In this document: positions 1-9,343 of the stretch, one piece after another
Layout of the letters: each line of letters starts with the position of its first letter
How positions within the stretch are numbered: the stretch's first letter is position 1
Assembly: GCA_046518185.1 (NCBI GenBank)
Contig: JBKGRZ010000001.1
Coordinates: forward strand, 930,001-994,000
Origin: Scandinavium vulneris_A
GTDB taxonomy: Bacteria > Pseudomonadota > Gammaproteobacteria > Enterobacterales > Enterobacteriaceae
Length of the DNA: 64,000 nt
Direction of reading: 5' to 3'
Program-made: the position numbers and the translations under genes
The notes under the pieces: generated by a model
Told to the model about the DNA's origin: nothing
Seen by the model: the letters and a program-made list of their open reading frames with translations, nothing else
Database searches by the model: none

Positions 1-1
1 C

Positions 2-343
2 TATCTGGCTTCCCGCCCCTACGCCGAGAAAAACGGCAGCTTTATAGCGGGCGTGCTGAACACCTTCAGCCAGGCCGATGCGTTGACCATCAGCCAGCGT
101 CAGCAAAGTACCGAACTGCTCGCCAGGACCATGGGTCTGCCGGAAGCGGTGATTACCAGTTACCTAAGTCATCGCCCACCGACGGCAATTGGCCCAGTCA
201 GTGATGAAACCGCCCGTCGTCAGCAGCAAACCGCCGATCTGTTTTACGAGAACCACCTGGTGCCGAAAAAAGTCGATATCAAAAGCCGCATTTGGCAGCC
301 CACCGCACAACCTTCTACACAAAAACAAGGAGCAAAATCATGA
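2..343 (+). CDS. ssuA: SsuA, aliphatic sulfonate ABC transporter substrate-binding protein (3' part only)
   Basis: The reading frame is open from base 2 to the TGA at 341-343; the start lies left of the window, so only the last 113 residues are seen. The visible part resembles the C-terminal lobe of periplasmic sulfonate/taurine-binding proteins of the SsuA/TauA family. Its stop overlaps the ssuD start (ATGA at 340-343), so the two are translationally coupled. SsuA captures alkanesulfonates in the periplasm and delivers them to SsuC-SsuB. The tail is not very close to E. coli SsuA as I remember it, so the assignment rests mainly on the operon. The GTG at 53 is an internal codon, not a start. 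Confidence 0.8.
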   Translation, partial: YLASRPYAEKNGSFIAGVLNTFSQADALTISQRQQSTELLARTMGLPEAVITSYLSHRPPTAIGPVSDETARRQQQTADLFYENHLVPKKVDIKSRIWQPTAQPSTQKQGAKS

Positions 344-1485
344 GCCTGAATATGTTCTGGTTTTTACCGACTCACGGTGATGGTCACTATCTTGGCAGCG
401 ATGAGAATGCCCGCCCGGTCGATCATGGCTATCTCCAGCAGATCGCCCAAACCGCTGACAGGCTCGGTTTTACCGGGGTGCTGATCCCCACTGGGCGCTC
501 CTGTGAAGATGCATGGCTGGTGGCCGCGTCGATGATCCCGGTCACCCAGCGACTGAAATTCCTCGTGGCGCTGCGCCCGAGCGTGATTTCGCCCACCGTC
601 GCCGCTCGCCAGGCCGCGACGCTGGACCGATTATCGAATGGACGGGCGCTGTTTAATCTGGTGACCGGCAGCGATCCGCAGGAACTCGCCGCGGACGGTG
701 TATTCCTCGATCACACCGAACGTTATGAAGCCTCGGCGGAATTTACCCATATCTGGCGGCGCTTGCTGGAAGGCGACACCGTCGATTTTGATGGCAAATA
801 TCAGAAAGTGCGCGGGGCAAAACTGCTGTTCCCGCCGATTCAGCAGCCGCGACCACCGCTTTACTTTGGCGGTTCATCGGAGGTCGCGCAGGAGCTGGCG
901 GCTGAGCAGGTGGATTTGTATCTGACCTGGGGCGAGCCGCCGGAACAGGTAAAAGAGAAAATTGCACAGGTTCGCGAGAAGGCCGCCAAATACGGGCGCC
1001 AGGTGCGGTTCGGTATTCGCCTGCACGTGATTGTTCGGGAAACCACAGCTGAAGCATGGGAGGCCGCCAACCGACTGATATCCCGTCTGGATGATGACAC
1101 CATCGCCAAAGCCCAGGCGGCCTTTACCCGAACGGACTCGGTCGGGCAGCAGCGAATGGCGGCCCTGCACGGCGGCCAGCGCGATAAACTGGAGGTCAGC
1201 CCGAACCTGTGGGCGGGTGTCGGTCTGGTACGCGGAGGGGCCGGAACCGCATTAGTCGGAGACGGGCCTACCGTCGCGGCACGTATTAATGAATATGCGG
1301 CGCTGGGCATCGATAGTTTTGTGCTGTCCGGTTATCCGCACCTCGAAGAGGCCTATAAAGTCGGTGAGCTGCTGTTCCCACACTTAGACGTCGCCATCCC
1401 GGAAATCCCGCAGCCGCAGCCTTTACAGGTGCAAGGCGAAGCGGTGGCGAACGAATTTTTGCCGCGTAAAGTCGCACAAAGTTAA
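340..1485 (+). CDS. ssuD: SsuD, FMNH2-dependent alkanesulfonate monooxygenase
   Basis: This 381-residue cytoplasmic enzyme uses reduced flavin from SsuE and O2 to release sulfite from C1 and longer alkanesulfonates when sulfate is scarce. It belongs to the bacterial luciferase-like TIM-barrel family and begins MSLNMFWFLPTHGDGHYLG, as the E. coli enzyme does, with the same length. The ATG at 340 is chosen over an in-frame upstream ATG at 292 because it has the Shine-Dalgarno AAGGAG at 327-332 and gives the family N-terminus. It overlaps the end of ssuA and lies 10 bp before ssuC, so it is within the ssu operon. Confidence 0.97.
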   Translation: MSLNMFWFLPTHGDGHYLGSDENARPVDHGYLQQIAQTADRLGFTGVLIPTGRSCEDAWLVAASMIPVTQRLKFLVALRPSVISPTVAARQAATLDRLSNGRALFNLVTGSDPQELAADGVFLDHTERYEASAEFTHIWRRLLEGDTVDFDGKYQKVRGAKLLFPPIQQPRPPLYFGGSSEVAQELAAEQVDLYLTWGEPPEQVKEKIAQVREKAAKYGRQVRFGIRLHVIVRETTAEAWEAANRLISRLDDDTIAKAQAAFTRTDSVGQQRMAALHGGQRDKLEVSPNLWAGVGLVRGGAGTALVGDGPTVAARINEYAALGIDSFVLSGYPHLEEAYKVGELLFPHLDVAIPEIPQPQPLQVQGEAVANEFLPRKVAQS

Positions 1486-1495
1486 GGAGCGTTTT

Positions 1496-2287
1496 ATGCC
1501 CACGCTTGCAAAAAGATGGCTGCTGCGCGTTGCCCCCTGGCTGTTGCCAGTCGGCATCGTGATTGTCTGGCAAATCGCCTCCGTCACCGGCTGGCTCTCA
1601 AGTCGCATTCTGCCCTCGCCGGAAGGCGTGGTCGAAGCGTTCTGGTCGCTATCGGCGAGCGGTGAACTGTGGCAACACCTGGCAATCAGCTCGTGGCGCG
1701 CGCTGGTCGGTTTCTCCATCGGCGGCTCGATTGGCCTGGTGTTAGGTCTGATTAGCGGGTTATCGCGCTGGGGCGAACGCCTGCTGGATACCTCGATTCA
1801 GATGCTGCGTAACGTGCCACATCTGGCGCTGATCCCGTTGGTAATTCTGTGGTTCGGCATTGATGAGAGTGCCAAAGTTTTTCTCGTCGCGCTCGGCACC
1901 CTGTTTCCAATTTATATCAATACCTGGCATGGGATCCGCAACATCGATCGGGGTCTGGTGGAAATGGCCCGCAGTTATGGACTCTCCGGCTTCGCACTGT
2001 TCTGGCATGTGATCCTGCCCGGTGCCCTGCCCTCAATTATGGTCGGCGTGCGCTTTGCACTGGGCCTGATGTGGCTGACGCTGATTGTCGCGGAAACCAT
2101 CTCTGCGAATTCCGGGATTGGCTATCTGGCGATGAACGCCCGCGAATTCCTGCAAACCGATGTGGTGGTGGTCGCTATCATTCTTTACGCACTGCTGGGC
2201 AAACTGGCCGACGTCAGCGCCCAGTTTCTGGAACGCGTCTGGCTGCGCTGGAACCCGGCTTATTATGTTAAGGAGGTAAGCGTATGA
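1496..2287 (+). CDS. ssuC: SsuC, sulfonate ABC transporter permease
   Basis: This 263-residue inner-membrane protein is the permease of the SsuABC importer. It has several strongly hydrophobic stretches, starting around residues 11-30, and a binding-protein-dependent transport fold. The cytoplasmic EAA loop that docks on the ATPase is recognisable around residues 160-185. AAGGAG 9 nt upstream of the ATG supports the start. Its last codons overlap the ssuB start by four bases (ATGA at 2284-2287), so permease and ATPase are co-translated. Confidence 0.96.
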   Translation: MPTLAKRWLLRVAPWLLPVGIVIVWQIASVTGWLSSRILPSPEGVVEAFWSLSASGELWQHLAISSWRALVGFSIGGSIGLVLGLISGLSRWGERLLDTSIQMLRNVPHLALIPLVILWFGIDESAKVFLVALGTLFPIYINTWHGIRNIDRGLVEMARSYGLSGFALFWHVILPGALPSIMVGVRFALGLMWLTLIVAETISANSGIGYLAMNAREFLQTDVVVVAIILYALLGKLADVSAQFLERVWLRWNPAYYVKEVSV

Positions 2288-3060
2288 ATACGGCACGTCT
2301 GAACCCGGGTATTCCGCTGCTGCTGAACGGTATCGGCAAGCGGTACGGGAATAATACGGTACTCAACGCTCTGGATTTGCATATCCCGGCCGGGCAGTTT
2401 GTCGCGGTGGTGGGTCGGAGCGGCGGCGGGAAAAGCACGCTGTTACGTCTGCTGGCCGGGCTGGAAAAGCCCAATGCCGGAGAACTGTTGGCCGGAAACG
2501 GCCCCCTCGCGGCCAGCCAGCATGAAACGCGGATGATGTTTCAGGATGCACGCCTTCTGCCATGGAAAAGCGTTATTGATAATGTGGGTCTTGGGCTGAA
2601 TGGCAACTGGCGTGAGGCGGCGCAGGAAGCGCTAGCGGCAGTGGGGCTTGAAAGTCGGGCAAGCGAGTGGCCAGCGGCGTTATCCGGCGGGCAGAAACAG
2701 CGTGTGGCCCTGGCCCGGGCGCTAATCCATCGCCCCGGTTTATTGTTACTGGATGAACCTCTCGGAGCGCTGGACGCCCTCACCCGCCTGGAAATGCAGG
2801 ATTTGATCGAGTCCTTATGGCAAGCCCAGGGCTTCACGGTGCTGCTGGTTACGCACGACGTAAGTGAAGCGGTGGCCATGGCCGATCGGGTGCTGTTAAT
2901 CGAGGAAGGAAAAATCGGTCTGGATTTGACCGTGGATATCCCACGCCCACGGCGCAAAGGATCCGCGCGCCTGGCAGAACTGGAGGCTGAGGTGTTGAAT
3001 CGGGTGATGAAACGCGGCATATCGGATTCTCTGACGGAACCCCGCGTACGACATGGCTAA
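2284..3060 (+). CDS. ssuB: SsuB, sulfonate ABC transporter ATPase
   Basis: This 258-residue cytoplasmic ATP-binding subunit drives SsuC. Visible motifs are Walker A (GRSGGGKST, about residues 44-52), the signature LSGGQKQR, Walker B (LLLLDEPLGALD) and the switch histidine in TLLVTHD-like context. It is the last gene of the ssu block here, followed at once by a perfect inverted repeat shared with pepN. In E. coli the operon is ssuEADCB under Cbl and CysB control; ssuE would lie left of the window. Confidence 0.96.
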   Translation: MNTARLNPGIPLLLNGIGKRYGNNTVLNALDLHIPAGQFVAVVGRSGGGKSTLLRLLAGLEKPNAGELLAGNGPLAASQHETRMMFQDARLLPWKSVIDNVGLGLNGNWREAAQEALAAVGLESRASEWPAALSGGQKQRVALARALIHRPGLLLLDEPLGALDALTRLEMQDLIESLWQAQGFTVLLVTHDVSEAVAMADRVLLIEEGKIGLDLTVDIPRPRRKGSARLAELEAEVLNRVMKRGISDSLTEPRVRHG

Positions 3061-3092
3061 AATAACGCCCGGAATTCCGGGCGTTATTATTT
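3059..3092. terminator. Bidirectional terminator between ssuB and pepN
   Basis: A 12-bp perfect stem (AATAACGCCCGG with its complement) flanks an AATT loop at 3061-3088, with T-rich sequence on both sides. It sits exactly between the convergent stop codons of ssuB (3060) and pepN (3091), so it can end transcription from both directions. Confidence 0.85.
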
Positions 3093-5703
3093 AGGCTAAC
3101 GCTTTGGTGATTTTCTCGAACAGATCGCCGGACAGATTTTCCAGCCCTTTCAACTGCTCCAGCGCCGCACGCATTTTTTCCTGACGCGCCGCATCGTAAC
3201 GTTTCAGGCGAATCAGCGGCTCAATCAGACGCGAAGCCACCTGCGGGTTACGGCTGTTCAGCTCGGTCAACATCTCGGCGAGGAACTGATAGCCGCTGCC
3301 GTCTTCCGCGTGGAACGCCGCCGGGTTACTCATTGCAAAGGCCCCAATCAGCGAGCGGATACGGTTCGGATTGCTCAGGGTAAACGAACGGTGTTTCAGC
3401 AGACCGCGCACCGTTTCCAGAACGTTTGCCGCCGGGCTGGTGGACTGCAGAATAAACCACTTGTCCATCACCAGGCCGTCGTGATGCCACTTGTCGTCAT
3501 ATTCCTGCATCAGCACGTCACGGCACGGCAGCTGCGCCGCCACGGCGGCAGCCAGCGCGGCCAGCACATCGGTCATGTTGTCGGCGTGATGATACTGATG
3601 GCTCACCAGCTTATCTGCCAGCTCAGCGTCACCGTATGCCAGATAGCGCAGGCAGGTGTTACGCAGCGTACGCTTGCCGATATCGGCGTGTTCCACGCGG
3701 TAGGCATCCAGTTGATTGGCGTTGTATATCGCGAGGAATTCGTCCGCGAGTTCTTTCGCCAGGGTGCGGGTCAGCGCTTCACGTACCGTCGCAATCGCCA
3801 CCGGATCGATAATCTCAAACAGCTCGGCGATTTCGTTCACTGAAGGCAGGGTCAGAATTTCTGCCGCCAGCGCCGGGTCAATGTTCTCATCCAGCAGAAT
3901 GGCACGGAACGCATCGGCAACGTGCAGCGGCAGCGACAGTGGCTGCTGCTGCTGATGGCGGGCCACGTTCAGTTTGATGTAGGTCGCCAGCAGACTCTGG
4001 GCGGCATCCCAACGGGAGAAATCATTGCGGGCATGGCGCATCAGGAAGGTCAGTTGCTGATCGCTCCATTTGTATTCCAGTTTCACCGGAGCGGAGAATT
4101 CACGCAGCAGCGACGGCACCGGCTGGAAGTAGACGTTATCAAAGATGAATGTCTGCTCGGCCTGGGTAACGTTCAGGACGTTATGCACCGGATGACCGCC
4201 CTTCTGCAGCGGGATAACTTTACCTTCGTTGTCATACAGCTCGATGTCGAACGGAATGTGCAGCGGCTGTTTATCCTGCTGCTCAGCCGTCGGGGGCGTG
4301 TGCTGTTTGATGGTCAGCGTGTATTGCTCGGTTTCCGGGTTGTAATCGTCATGCACGGTCACTACCGGTGTCCCCGACTGGCTATACCAGCGACGGAAGT
4401 GCGAGAGGTCAACGTTGGACGCATCTTCCATCGCCTGCACGAAGTCGTCACAGGTCGCGGCGCTACCGTCATGACGCTCAAAGTACAGTTGCATCCCTTT
4501 CTGGAAATTGGCTTCGCCCAGCAGCGTGTGCAGCATGCGAATGACTTCTGAACCCTTCTCGTACACCGTCAGGGTGTAGAAGTTGTTCATTTCGATAACC
4601 ATGTCCGGGCGAATCGGATGCGCCATCGGGCTGGCGTCTTCAGCAAACTGCATCCCGCGCATGGTACGCACGTTGCTGATGCGGTTGACCGCGCGCGAGC
4701 CGAGATCGGAGCTGAACTCCTGATCGCGGAAAACGGTTAAGCCTTCTTTCAGGCTCAGCTGGAACCAGTCGCGGCAGGTGACGCGGTTCCCGGTCCAGTT
4801 GTGGAAATACTCGTGACCGATAACGCGCTCAATATCGAGATAATCTTTGTCAGTAGCGGTATCGGTACGGGCCAGCACGTATTTGGAGTTAAAGACGTTC
4901 AGGCCTTTGTTTTCCATCGCGCCCATGTTGAAGAAATCGACGGCGACGATCATATAGATGTCGAGATCGTATTCGAGGCCGAAACGGTCTTCGTCCCATT
5001 TCATTGAGTTCTTCAGCGAGGTCATCGCCCACGGAGCGCGGTCAAGGTTGCCGCGATCGACAAACAGTTCCAGTGCCACTTCACGCCCAGAACGGGTGAT
5101 GTATTTATCACTCAGGACGTCGAAGTCCCCGGCCACCAGCGCGAAGAGGTAACACGGTTTCGGGAACGGATCCTGCCACTGGACCCAGTGACGGCCATTT
5201 TCCAGCTCGCCCTGCGCCACGCGGTTACCGTTGGAGAGCAGGTAAGGATATTTACTTTTATCCGCGATGATTTTGGTGGTAAACCGCGCCAGCACGTCAG
5301 GGCGGTCCAGATACCAGGTGATGTGGCGGAAGCCTTCCGCTTCGCACTGAGTGCAAAGGGCTTCACCAGACTGATACAACCCTTCCAGCGCCGTATTCGC
5401 CGCCGGGCTGATTTCGTTAACGATGCGCAGCGTAAAACGCTCCGGCAGGCCGTTAATCACCAGCTGATTGTTTTCTTCTTTATAGTCACTCCACGGCTGG
5501 TCGTTGACGTGAATCGACATCAGCGTTAAATCTTCGCCATCGAGACGCAGTGGTGTGGCAGACGCAGCGTGACGCGTAAACTGGCTTTCGGCGGTCACGA
5601 CGGTTTTTGCGGCGTCCAGGTCAAAGGTCAGGTCGATATCGCTGATCAGGTATTCCGGCGCACGGTAGTCGTGGCGGTATTTGGCTTGGGGCTGTTGTGT
5701 CAT
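3091..5703 (-). CDS. pepN: PepN, aminopeptidase N
   Basis: This 870-residue cytoplasmic zinc metallopeptidase of family M1 removes N-terminal residues from peptides and is a main housekeeping aminopeptidase in enterobacteria. The exopeptidase signature GAMEN is at residues 261-265 and the zinc motif HEYFH at 297-301, with the third ligand Glu 18 residues later in LSLKEGLT. Length and N-terminus (MTQQPQAKYRHDY) match the E. coli family. It stands alone, convergent with ssuB and divergent from pncB; the 250-bp gap to pncB holds both promoters. Confidence 0.98.
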   Translation of the reverse strand: MTQQPQAKYRHDYRAPEYLISDIDLTFDLDAAKTVVTAESQFTRHAASATPLRLDGEDLTLMSIHVNDQPWSDYKEENNQLVINGLPERFTLRIVNEISPAANTALEGLYQSGEALCTQCEAEGFRHITWYLDRPDVLARFTTKIIADKSKYPYLLSNGNRVAQGELENGRHWVQWQDPFPKPCYLFALVAGDFDVLSDKYITRSGREVALELFVDRGNLDRAPWAMTSLKNSMKWDEDRFGLEYDLDIYMIVAVDFFNMGAMENKGLNVFNSKYVLARTDTATDKDYLDIERVIGHEYFHNWTGNRVTCRDWFQLSLKEGLTVFRDQEFSSDLGSRAVNRISNVRTMRGMQFAEDASPMAHPIRPDMVIEMNNFYTLTVYEKGSEVIRMLHTLLGEANFQKGMQLYFERHDGSAATCDDFVQAMEDASNVDLSHFRRWYSQSGTPVVTVHDDYNPETEQYTLTIKQHTPPTAEQQDKQPLHIPFDIELYDNEGKVIPLQKGGHPVHNVLNVTQAEQTFIFDNVYFQPVPSLLREFSAPVKLEYKWSDQQLTFLMRHARNDFSRWDAAQSLLATYIKLNVARHQQQQPLSLPLHVADAFRAILLDENIDPALAAEILTLPSVNEIAELFEIIDPVAIATVREALTRTLAKELADEFLAIYNANQLDAYRVEHADIGKRTLRNTCLRYLAYGDAELADKLVSHQYHHADNMTDVLAALAAAVAAQLPCRDVLMQEYDDKWHHDGLVMDKWFILQSTSPAANVLETVRGLLKHRSFTLSNPNRIRSLIGAFAMSNPAAFHAEDGSGYQFLAEMLTELNSRNPQVASRLIEPLIRLKRYDAARQEKMRAALEQLKGLENLSGDLFEKITKALA

Positions 5704-5876
5704 AAAAAACCTTTAGCATCTTTTGTAAAGTATCGGGTTCAGTCTATTCCTGTTGTTACTTTCACGCTACGCAGAATGTTCATCTTTTCAGGGGCAAACA
5801 CGCAAATTGCTACATATCGATAACACGCGGCACGTTTTGCCCTCGACCCTTCTGACGGCTTGTGTTGTGATCGGGG

Positions 5877-5904
5877 TTCAATAAATCAATAAACAAGGTA
5901 TACT
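5877..5904 (+). promoter_or_regulatory. Probable pncB promoter
   Basis: A good -10 hexamer, TATACT, lies at 5899-5904, with a weak -35-like TTCAAT 16 bp upstream at 5877-5882. It precedes the NadR box and pncB. No transcript data are available, and the -35 element is poor. Confidence 0.5.
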
Positions 5905-5921
5905 CCTGCGGTTTCAGCCGT

Positions 5922-5939
5922 TGTTTATTGTACTAAACG
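5922..5939. promoter_or_regulatory. NadR operator (NAD box) upstream of pncB
   Basis: TGTTTA-N6-TAAACG matches the known NadR box TGTTTA-N6-TAAACA at 11 of 12 defined positions. It lies just downstream of the pncB -10 element, where bound NadR would block transcription when NAD is plentiful. pncB is an established NadR target in enterobacteria. Confidence 0.85.
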
Positions 5940-5967
5940 CTCCTTTAAGAGGACGCTATTGCGCACC

Positions 5968-7170
5968 ATGAGACAATTCGCTTCCCCTGTTCTGCAGACG
6001 CTGCTTGATACAGATGCTTATAAGCTGCATATGCAGCAGGCCGTTTTCCATCATTACTATGATGTGCAAGTGGCTGCAGAATTCCGCTGCCGCGGTGACG
6101 ATCTGCTCGGAATTTATGCAGATGCCATTCGCGAACAAGTCGAAGCGATGCAGTCGCTCCGGCTGCAGGACGACGAGTTCCAGTGGCTGTCAGGCCTGCC
6201 GTTCTTCAAGCAGGATTACCTCGACTGGCTGCGCGATTTCCGCTACAACCCGCAGCAGGTCACGGTTCATAACGACAACGGCAAATTAAACATTCGCCTT
6301 GAAGGCCCGTGGCGCGAAGTCATCATGTGGGAAGTTCCGCTGCTGGCGGTCATCAGCGAGCTGGTGCATCGTTACCGCTCGCCCGAGGCCGACATCACAC
6401 AGGCACTCAGCGCCCTGGAACACAAACTCACCGATTTCAATCGGTTGACTCAGGATATCGACCTGTCTGGCTTCCGCCTGATGGACTTCGGTACCCGCCG
6501 TCGTTTCTCGCGTGAAGTGCAGCAAGCCATCGTTGAACGTCTGAAGCAGGAACCGTGGTTTGTTGGCACCAGCAATTATGATTTGGCGCGTCGACTGTCG
6601 CTGACCCCAATGGGAACGCAGGCCCATGAATGGTTCCAGGCGCATCAGCAAATCAGTCCCGATCTGGCCACCAGCCAACGTGTGGCGCTTGCGGCCTGGC
6701 TGGAAGAATATCCGGATCAGTTGGGTATCGCCCTTACCGACTGCATCACCATGGACGCCTTCCTGCGCGATTTTGGGCCAGAATTCGCCGAGCGCTACCA
6801 GGGCTTACGCCATGACTCCGGGGATCCGGTGGAATGGGGTGAAAAGGCTATTGCCCACTATCAGAAGCTTGGCATCGACCCGATGAGCAAAGTGCTGGTG
6901 TTCTCCGATAACCTTGACCTCACTAAGGCCATCGACCTTTACCGTCATTTCTCTTCACGGGTGAATTTGAGCTTTGGCATTGGCACGCGTCTGACCTGCG
7001 ATATCCCTCAGGTGAAACCGCTGAATATCGTGATTAAACTGGTGGAATGTAACGGCAAGCCGGTCGCCAAACTGTCAGACAGCCCGGGTAAAACCATCTG
7101 TCACGACAAGGCCTTCGTGCGTGCCCTGCGCAAAGCGTTTGACCTGCCCCAGGTCAAAAAGGCCAGTTAA
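5968..7170 (+). CDS. pncB: PncB, nicotinate phosphoribosyltransferase
   Basis: This 400-residue cytoplasmic enzyme of NAD salvage makes nicotinate mononucleotide from nicotinate and PRPP with ATP hydrolysis. The sequence from MRQFASPVLQTLLDTDAYKL onward aligns with E. coli PncB across its whole length. The ATG at 5968 gives the family N-terminus. However, AAGAGGA (5947-5953) is spaced better for an in-frame TTG at 5959, which would add three residues, so the exact start is slightly uncertain. A NadR box precedes it and a strong terminator follows. Confidence 0.96.
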   Translation: MRQFASPVLQTLLDTDAYKLHMQQAVFHHYYDVQVAAEFRCRGDDLLGIYADAIREQVEAMQSLRLQDDEFQWLSGLPFFKQDYLDWLRDFRYNPQQVTVHNDNGKLNIRLEGPWREVIMWEVPLLAVISELVHRYRSPEADITQALSALEHKLTDFNRLTQDIDLSGFRLMDFGTRRRFSREVQQAIVERLKQEPWFVGTSNYDLARRLSLTPMGTQAHEWFQAHQQISPDLATSQRVALAAWLEEYPDQLGIALTDCITMDAFLRDFGPEFAERYQGLRHDSGDPVEWGEKAIAHYQKLGIDPMSKVLVFSDNLDLTKAIDLYRHFSSRVNLSFGIGTRLTCDIPQVKPLNIVIKLVECNGKPVAKLSDSPGKTICHDKAFVRALRKAFDLPQVKKAS

Positions 7171-7177
7171 TCAACAA

Positions 7178-7203
7178 AAGGGAGCCTTCGGGCTCCCTTC
7201 TTC
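7178..7203 (+). terminator. pncB terminator
   Basis: AAGGGAGCC and GGCTCCCTT form a 9-bp stem around a TTCG tetraloop at 7178-7199, followed by TCTTCTTGTT. It begins 8 bp after the pncB stop. Confidence 0.85.
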
Positions 7204-7339
7204 TTGTTATTTTCTCAATTCGTCCCGTCTCGTAGCGATTTTTTCTTGTCTGATGAAAGATGACAGGTAACATAGGGATCCCCCTTAATCAGGGTGGAAA
7301 TTGATACCTTTATTCCGGACTACTAACAGAGAGATTACT

Positions 7340-8740
7340 ATGAGCGTTGTGCCTGTAGCCGACGTACTCCAGGGCCGCGTAGCCGTTGACAGCGAAGTCA
7401 CCGTGCGCGGATGGGTGCGTACCCGTCGAGATTCAAAAGCTGGTTTTTCCTTCCTCGCCGTCTATGACGGTTCCTGCTTTGATCCAGTACAGGCCGTCAT
7501 CAATAATTCTCTGCCCAATTACAATCAGGAAGTGCTGCGTTTAACCACCGGCTGTTCAGTGATTGTCACCGGCAAAGTGGTGGCGTCTCAGGGCCAGGGC
7601 CAGAGCTTCGAAATCCAGGCTTCTCACGTTGAAGTGACCGGCTGGGTTGAAGATCCTGATACCTATCCAATGGCGGCAAAACGCCACAGCATCGAATACC
7701 TGCGTGAAGTAGCGCATCTGCGTCCGCGTACCAACCTGATTGGTGCGGTCGCACGCGTGCGTCATACTCTGGCGCAGGCGCTGCACCGTTTCTTCCACGA
7801 GCAAGGCTATTTCTGGGTATCTACGCCGCTTATCACCGCGTCTGATACCGAAGGTGCGGGTGAAATGTTCCGCGTTTCCACGCTGGACATGGAAAACCTG
7901 CCGCGTAACGATCAGGGCAAAGTGGACTACGACAAAGACTTCTTTGGCCGTGAAGCTTTCCTGACCGTATCAGGTCAGTTGAACGGTGAAACCTATGCCT
8001 GTGCGCTGTCCAAGGTTTACACCTTCGGCCCGACATTCCGCGCAGAAAACTCCAATACCAGCCGCCATCTGGCTGAATTCTGGATGCTGGAGCCGGAAGT
8101 GGCCTTTGCCGATCTGGAAGATAACGCCGCATTGGCAGAAGCGATGCTGAAGTATGTCTTCAAAGCGGTACTCGAAGAGCGTGCCGATGATATGAAATTC
8201 TTCGCCGAGCGTGTGGATAAAGATGCCATCAGCCGTCTGGAACGTTTTGTCGAAGCCGATTTCGCTCAGGTGGATTACACCGATGCGATAACGATTCTGG
8301 AAAACTGCGGTCAGACCTTTGAGAACCCAGTATTCTGGGGCGTGGACCTCTCTTCCGAGCACGAACGTTACCTCGCTGAGAAACACTTCCAGGCACCGGT
8401 GGTTGTTAAAAACTACCCGAAAGACATCAAGGCGTTCTACATGCGCCTTAACGACGACGGCAAAACCGTTGCCGCAATGGATGTTCTGGCTCCGGGTATC
8501 GGCGAAATCATCGGTGGCTCCCAGCGTGAAGAACGCCTGGATGTTCTCGATGCACGTCTGGCGGAGATGGGCCTCAATAAAGAAGACTACAGCTGGTATC
8601 GTGATCTGCGTCGCTATGGCACCGTGCCTCACTCAGGCTTCGGTCTTGGTTTCGAACGTCTGATTGCTTATGTCACTGGTGTTCAGAACGTGCGTGACGT
8701 AATCCCGTTCCCACGTACACCGCGTAACGCCAGCTTCTAA
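7340..8740 (+). CDS. asnS: AsnS, asparaginyl-tRNA synthetase
   Basis: This 466-residue cytoplasmic class IIb aminoacyl-tRNA synthetase charges tRNA-Asn. An N-terminal OB-fold anticodon-binding domain (about residues 18-100, containing VRGWVRTRRDSKAGFSF) is followed by the class II catalytic core. The core has motif 2 (FRAENSNTSRHLAEFWMLEPE) and a C-terminal motif 3 (GFGLGFERLIAYVTG). The start at 7340 gives MSVVPVADVLQGR as in E. coli; an in-frame ATG 13 codons upstream is rejected. AGAGAG lies upstream of the chosen ATG. Confidence 0.97.
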   Translation: MSVVPVADVLQGRVAVDSEVTVRGWVRTRRDSKAGFSFLAVYDGSCFDPVQAVINNSLPNYNQEVLRLTTGCSVIVTGKVVASQGQGQSFEIQASHVEVTGWVEDPDTYPMAAKRHSIEYLREVAHLRPRTNLIGAVARVRHTLAQALHRFFHEQGYFWVSTPLITASDTEGAGEMFRVSTLDMENLPRNDQGKVDYDKDFFGREAFLTVSGQLNGETYACALSKVYTFGPTFRAENSNTSRHLAEFWMLEPEVAFADLEDNAALAEAMLKYVFKAVLEERADDMKFFAERVDKDAISRLERFVEADFAQVDYTDAITILENCGQTFENPVFWGVDLSSEHERYLAEKHFQAPVVVKNYPKDIKAFYMRLNDDGKTVAAMDVLAPGIGEIIGGSQREERLDVLDARLAEMGLNKEDYSWYRDLRRYGTVPHSGFGLGFERLIAYVTGVQNVRDVIPFPRTPRNASF

Positions 8741-8756
8741 GCGCGCAACTATGATG

Positions 8757-8788
8757 AAAGCCAGCTATCGAGCTGGCTTTTTTTTGGC
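8757..8788 (+). terminator. asnS terminator
   Basis: AAAGCCAGCT and AGCTGGCTTT form a 10-bp stem around ATCG at 8757-8780, followed by a run of T. It starts 16 bp after the asnS stop. Confidence 0.9.
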
Positions 8789-9127
8789 TTTGTCAGGATT
8801 TGTGTACAAATCTCTACAAACATAAAGGTCAACCCCTCGCTTTAACCCAAATGTTACACCCCATTTCACGCAATACTTCTGCACACATTTCCCGCAACAC
8901 TTCTCTGGCGCTTAAGTAAAGCCCTGGTGCTTAGCACACAAAATAACCACCTTCAACGCGCACGAATAGCTAACTTTGAGCCATAAGAAAAACAGTGATG
9001 AGAATCATTCTTAGATAAGAAAAGCCGTTATTAAAATTAAAGATAAGCTTTTCATATAGATAGATATAGAGATGGCGTTTAATTCAGCAATGCGGCAGGA
9101 AATTTGAGGTGGTTCACAAAGTTCCCG
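8789..9127. other. Non-coding upstream part of the ompF control region
   Basis: This AT-rich stretch lies between the asnS terminator and the proximal OmpR sites. ATGTTACACC at 8851-8860 with the following CATTTCACG sits about 370-380 bp before the predicted ompF start point, where E. coli has the distal OmpR site F4. A Fur-like palindrome lies at 8999-9013. I see no convincing small ORF or RNA gene here. Confidence 0.45.
8999..9013. promoter_or_regulatory. Fur-box-like palindrome upstream of ompF
   Basis: TGAGAATCATTCTTA matches the 7-1-7 Fur consensus TGATAATCATTATCA at 12 of 15 positions and has the inner palindrome AGAAT-C-ATTCT. It lies about 220-235 bp before the predicted ompF transcription start, which is far for direct repression. 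Confidence 0.4.
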
Positions 9128-9128
9128 A

Positions 9129-9225
9129 ATTTACACAAATTATTACACATTATTTCTTCTTGTTACCTATTTACGATATTTGTAGCACTTTCAGGCTAGC
9201 GAAACGTTGTCATGAATGGAAATAT
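9129..9225 (+). promoter_or_regulatory. ompF promoter with OmpR sites
   Basis: OmpR-type half sites with a TTAC core occur at 9131-9136, 9143-9148, 9162-9167 and 9171-9176, matching the positions of F1-F3 in E. coli. The -10 element is AAATAT at 9220-9225, aligned with the known weak ompF -10. The predicted start is near 9232, giving a leader of about 110 nt as in E. coli. The downstream leader and ribosome binding site (GAGGGTAATAAATAATG) are nearly identical to E. coli from memory. Confidence 0.75.
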
Positions 9226-9343
9226 GCCTGTCAGACACAGAAAGACACCAAACTCTCATCAATAGTTCCGTAAATATTTATTGACGAAAACTATTGGCGG
9301 CAGTGGCAAGTGTCCATAAAAAAACCAATGAGGGTAATAAATA

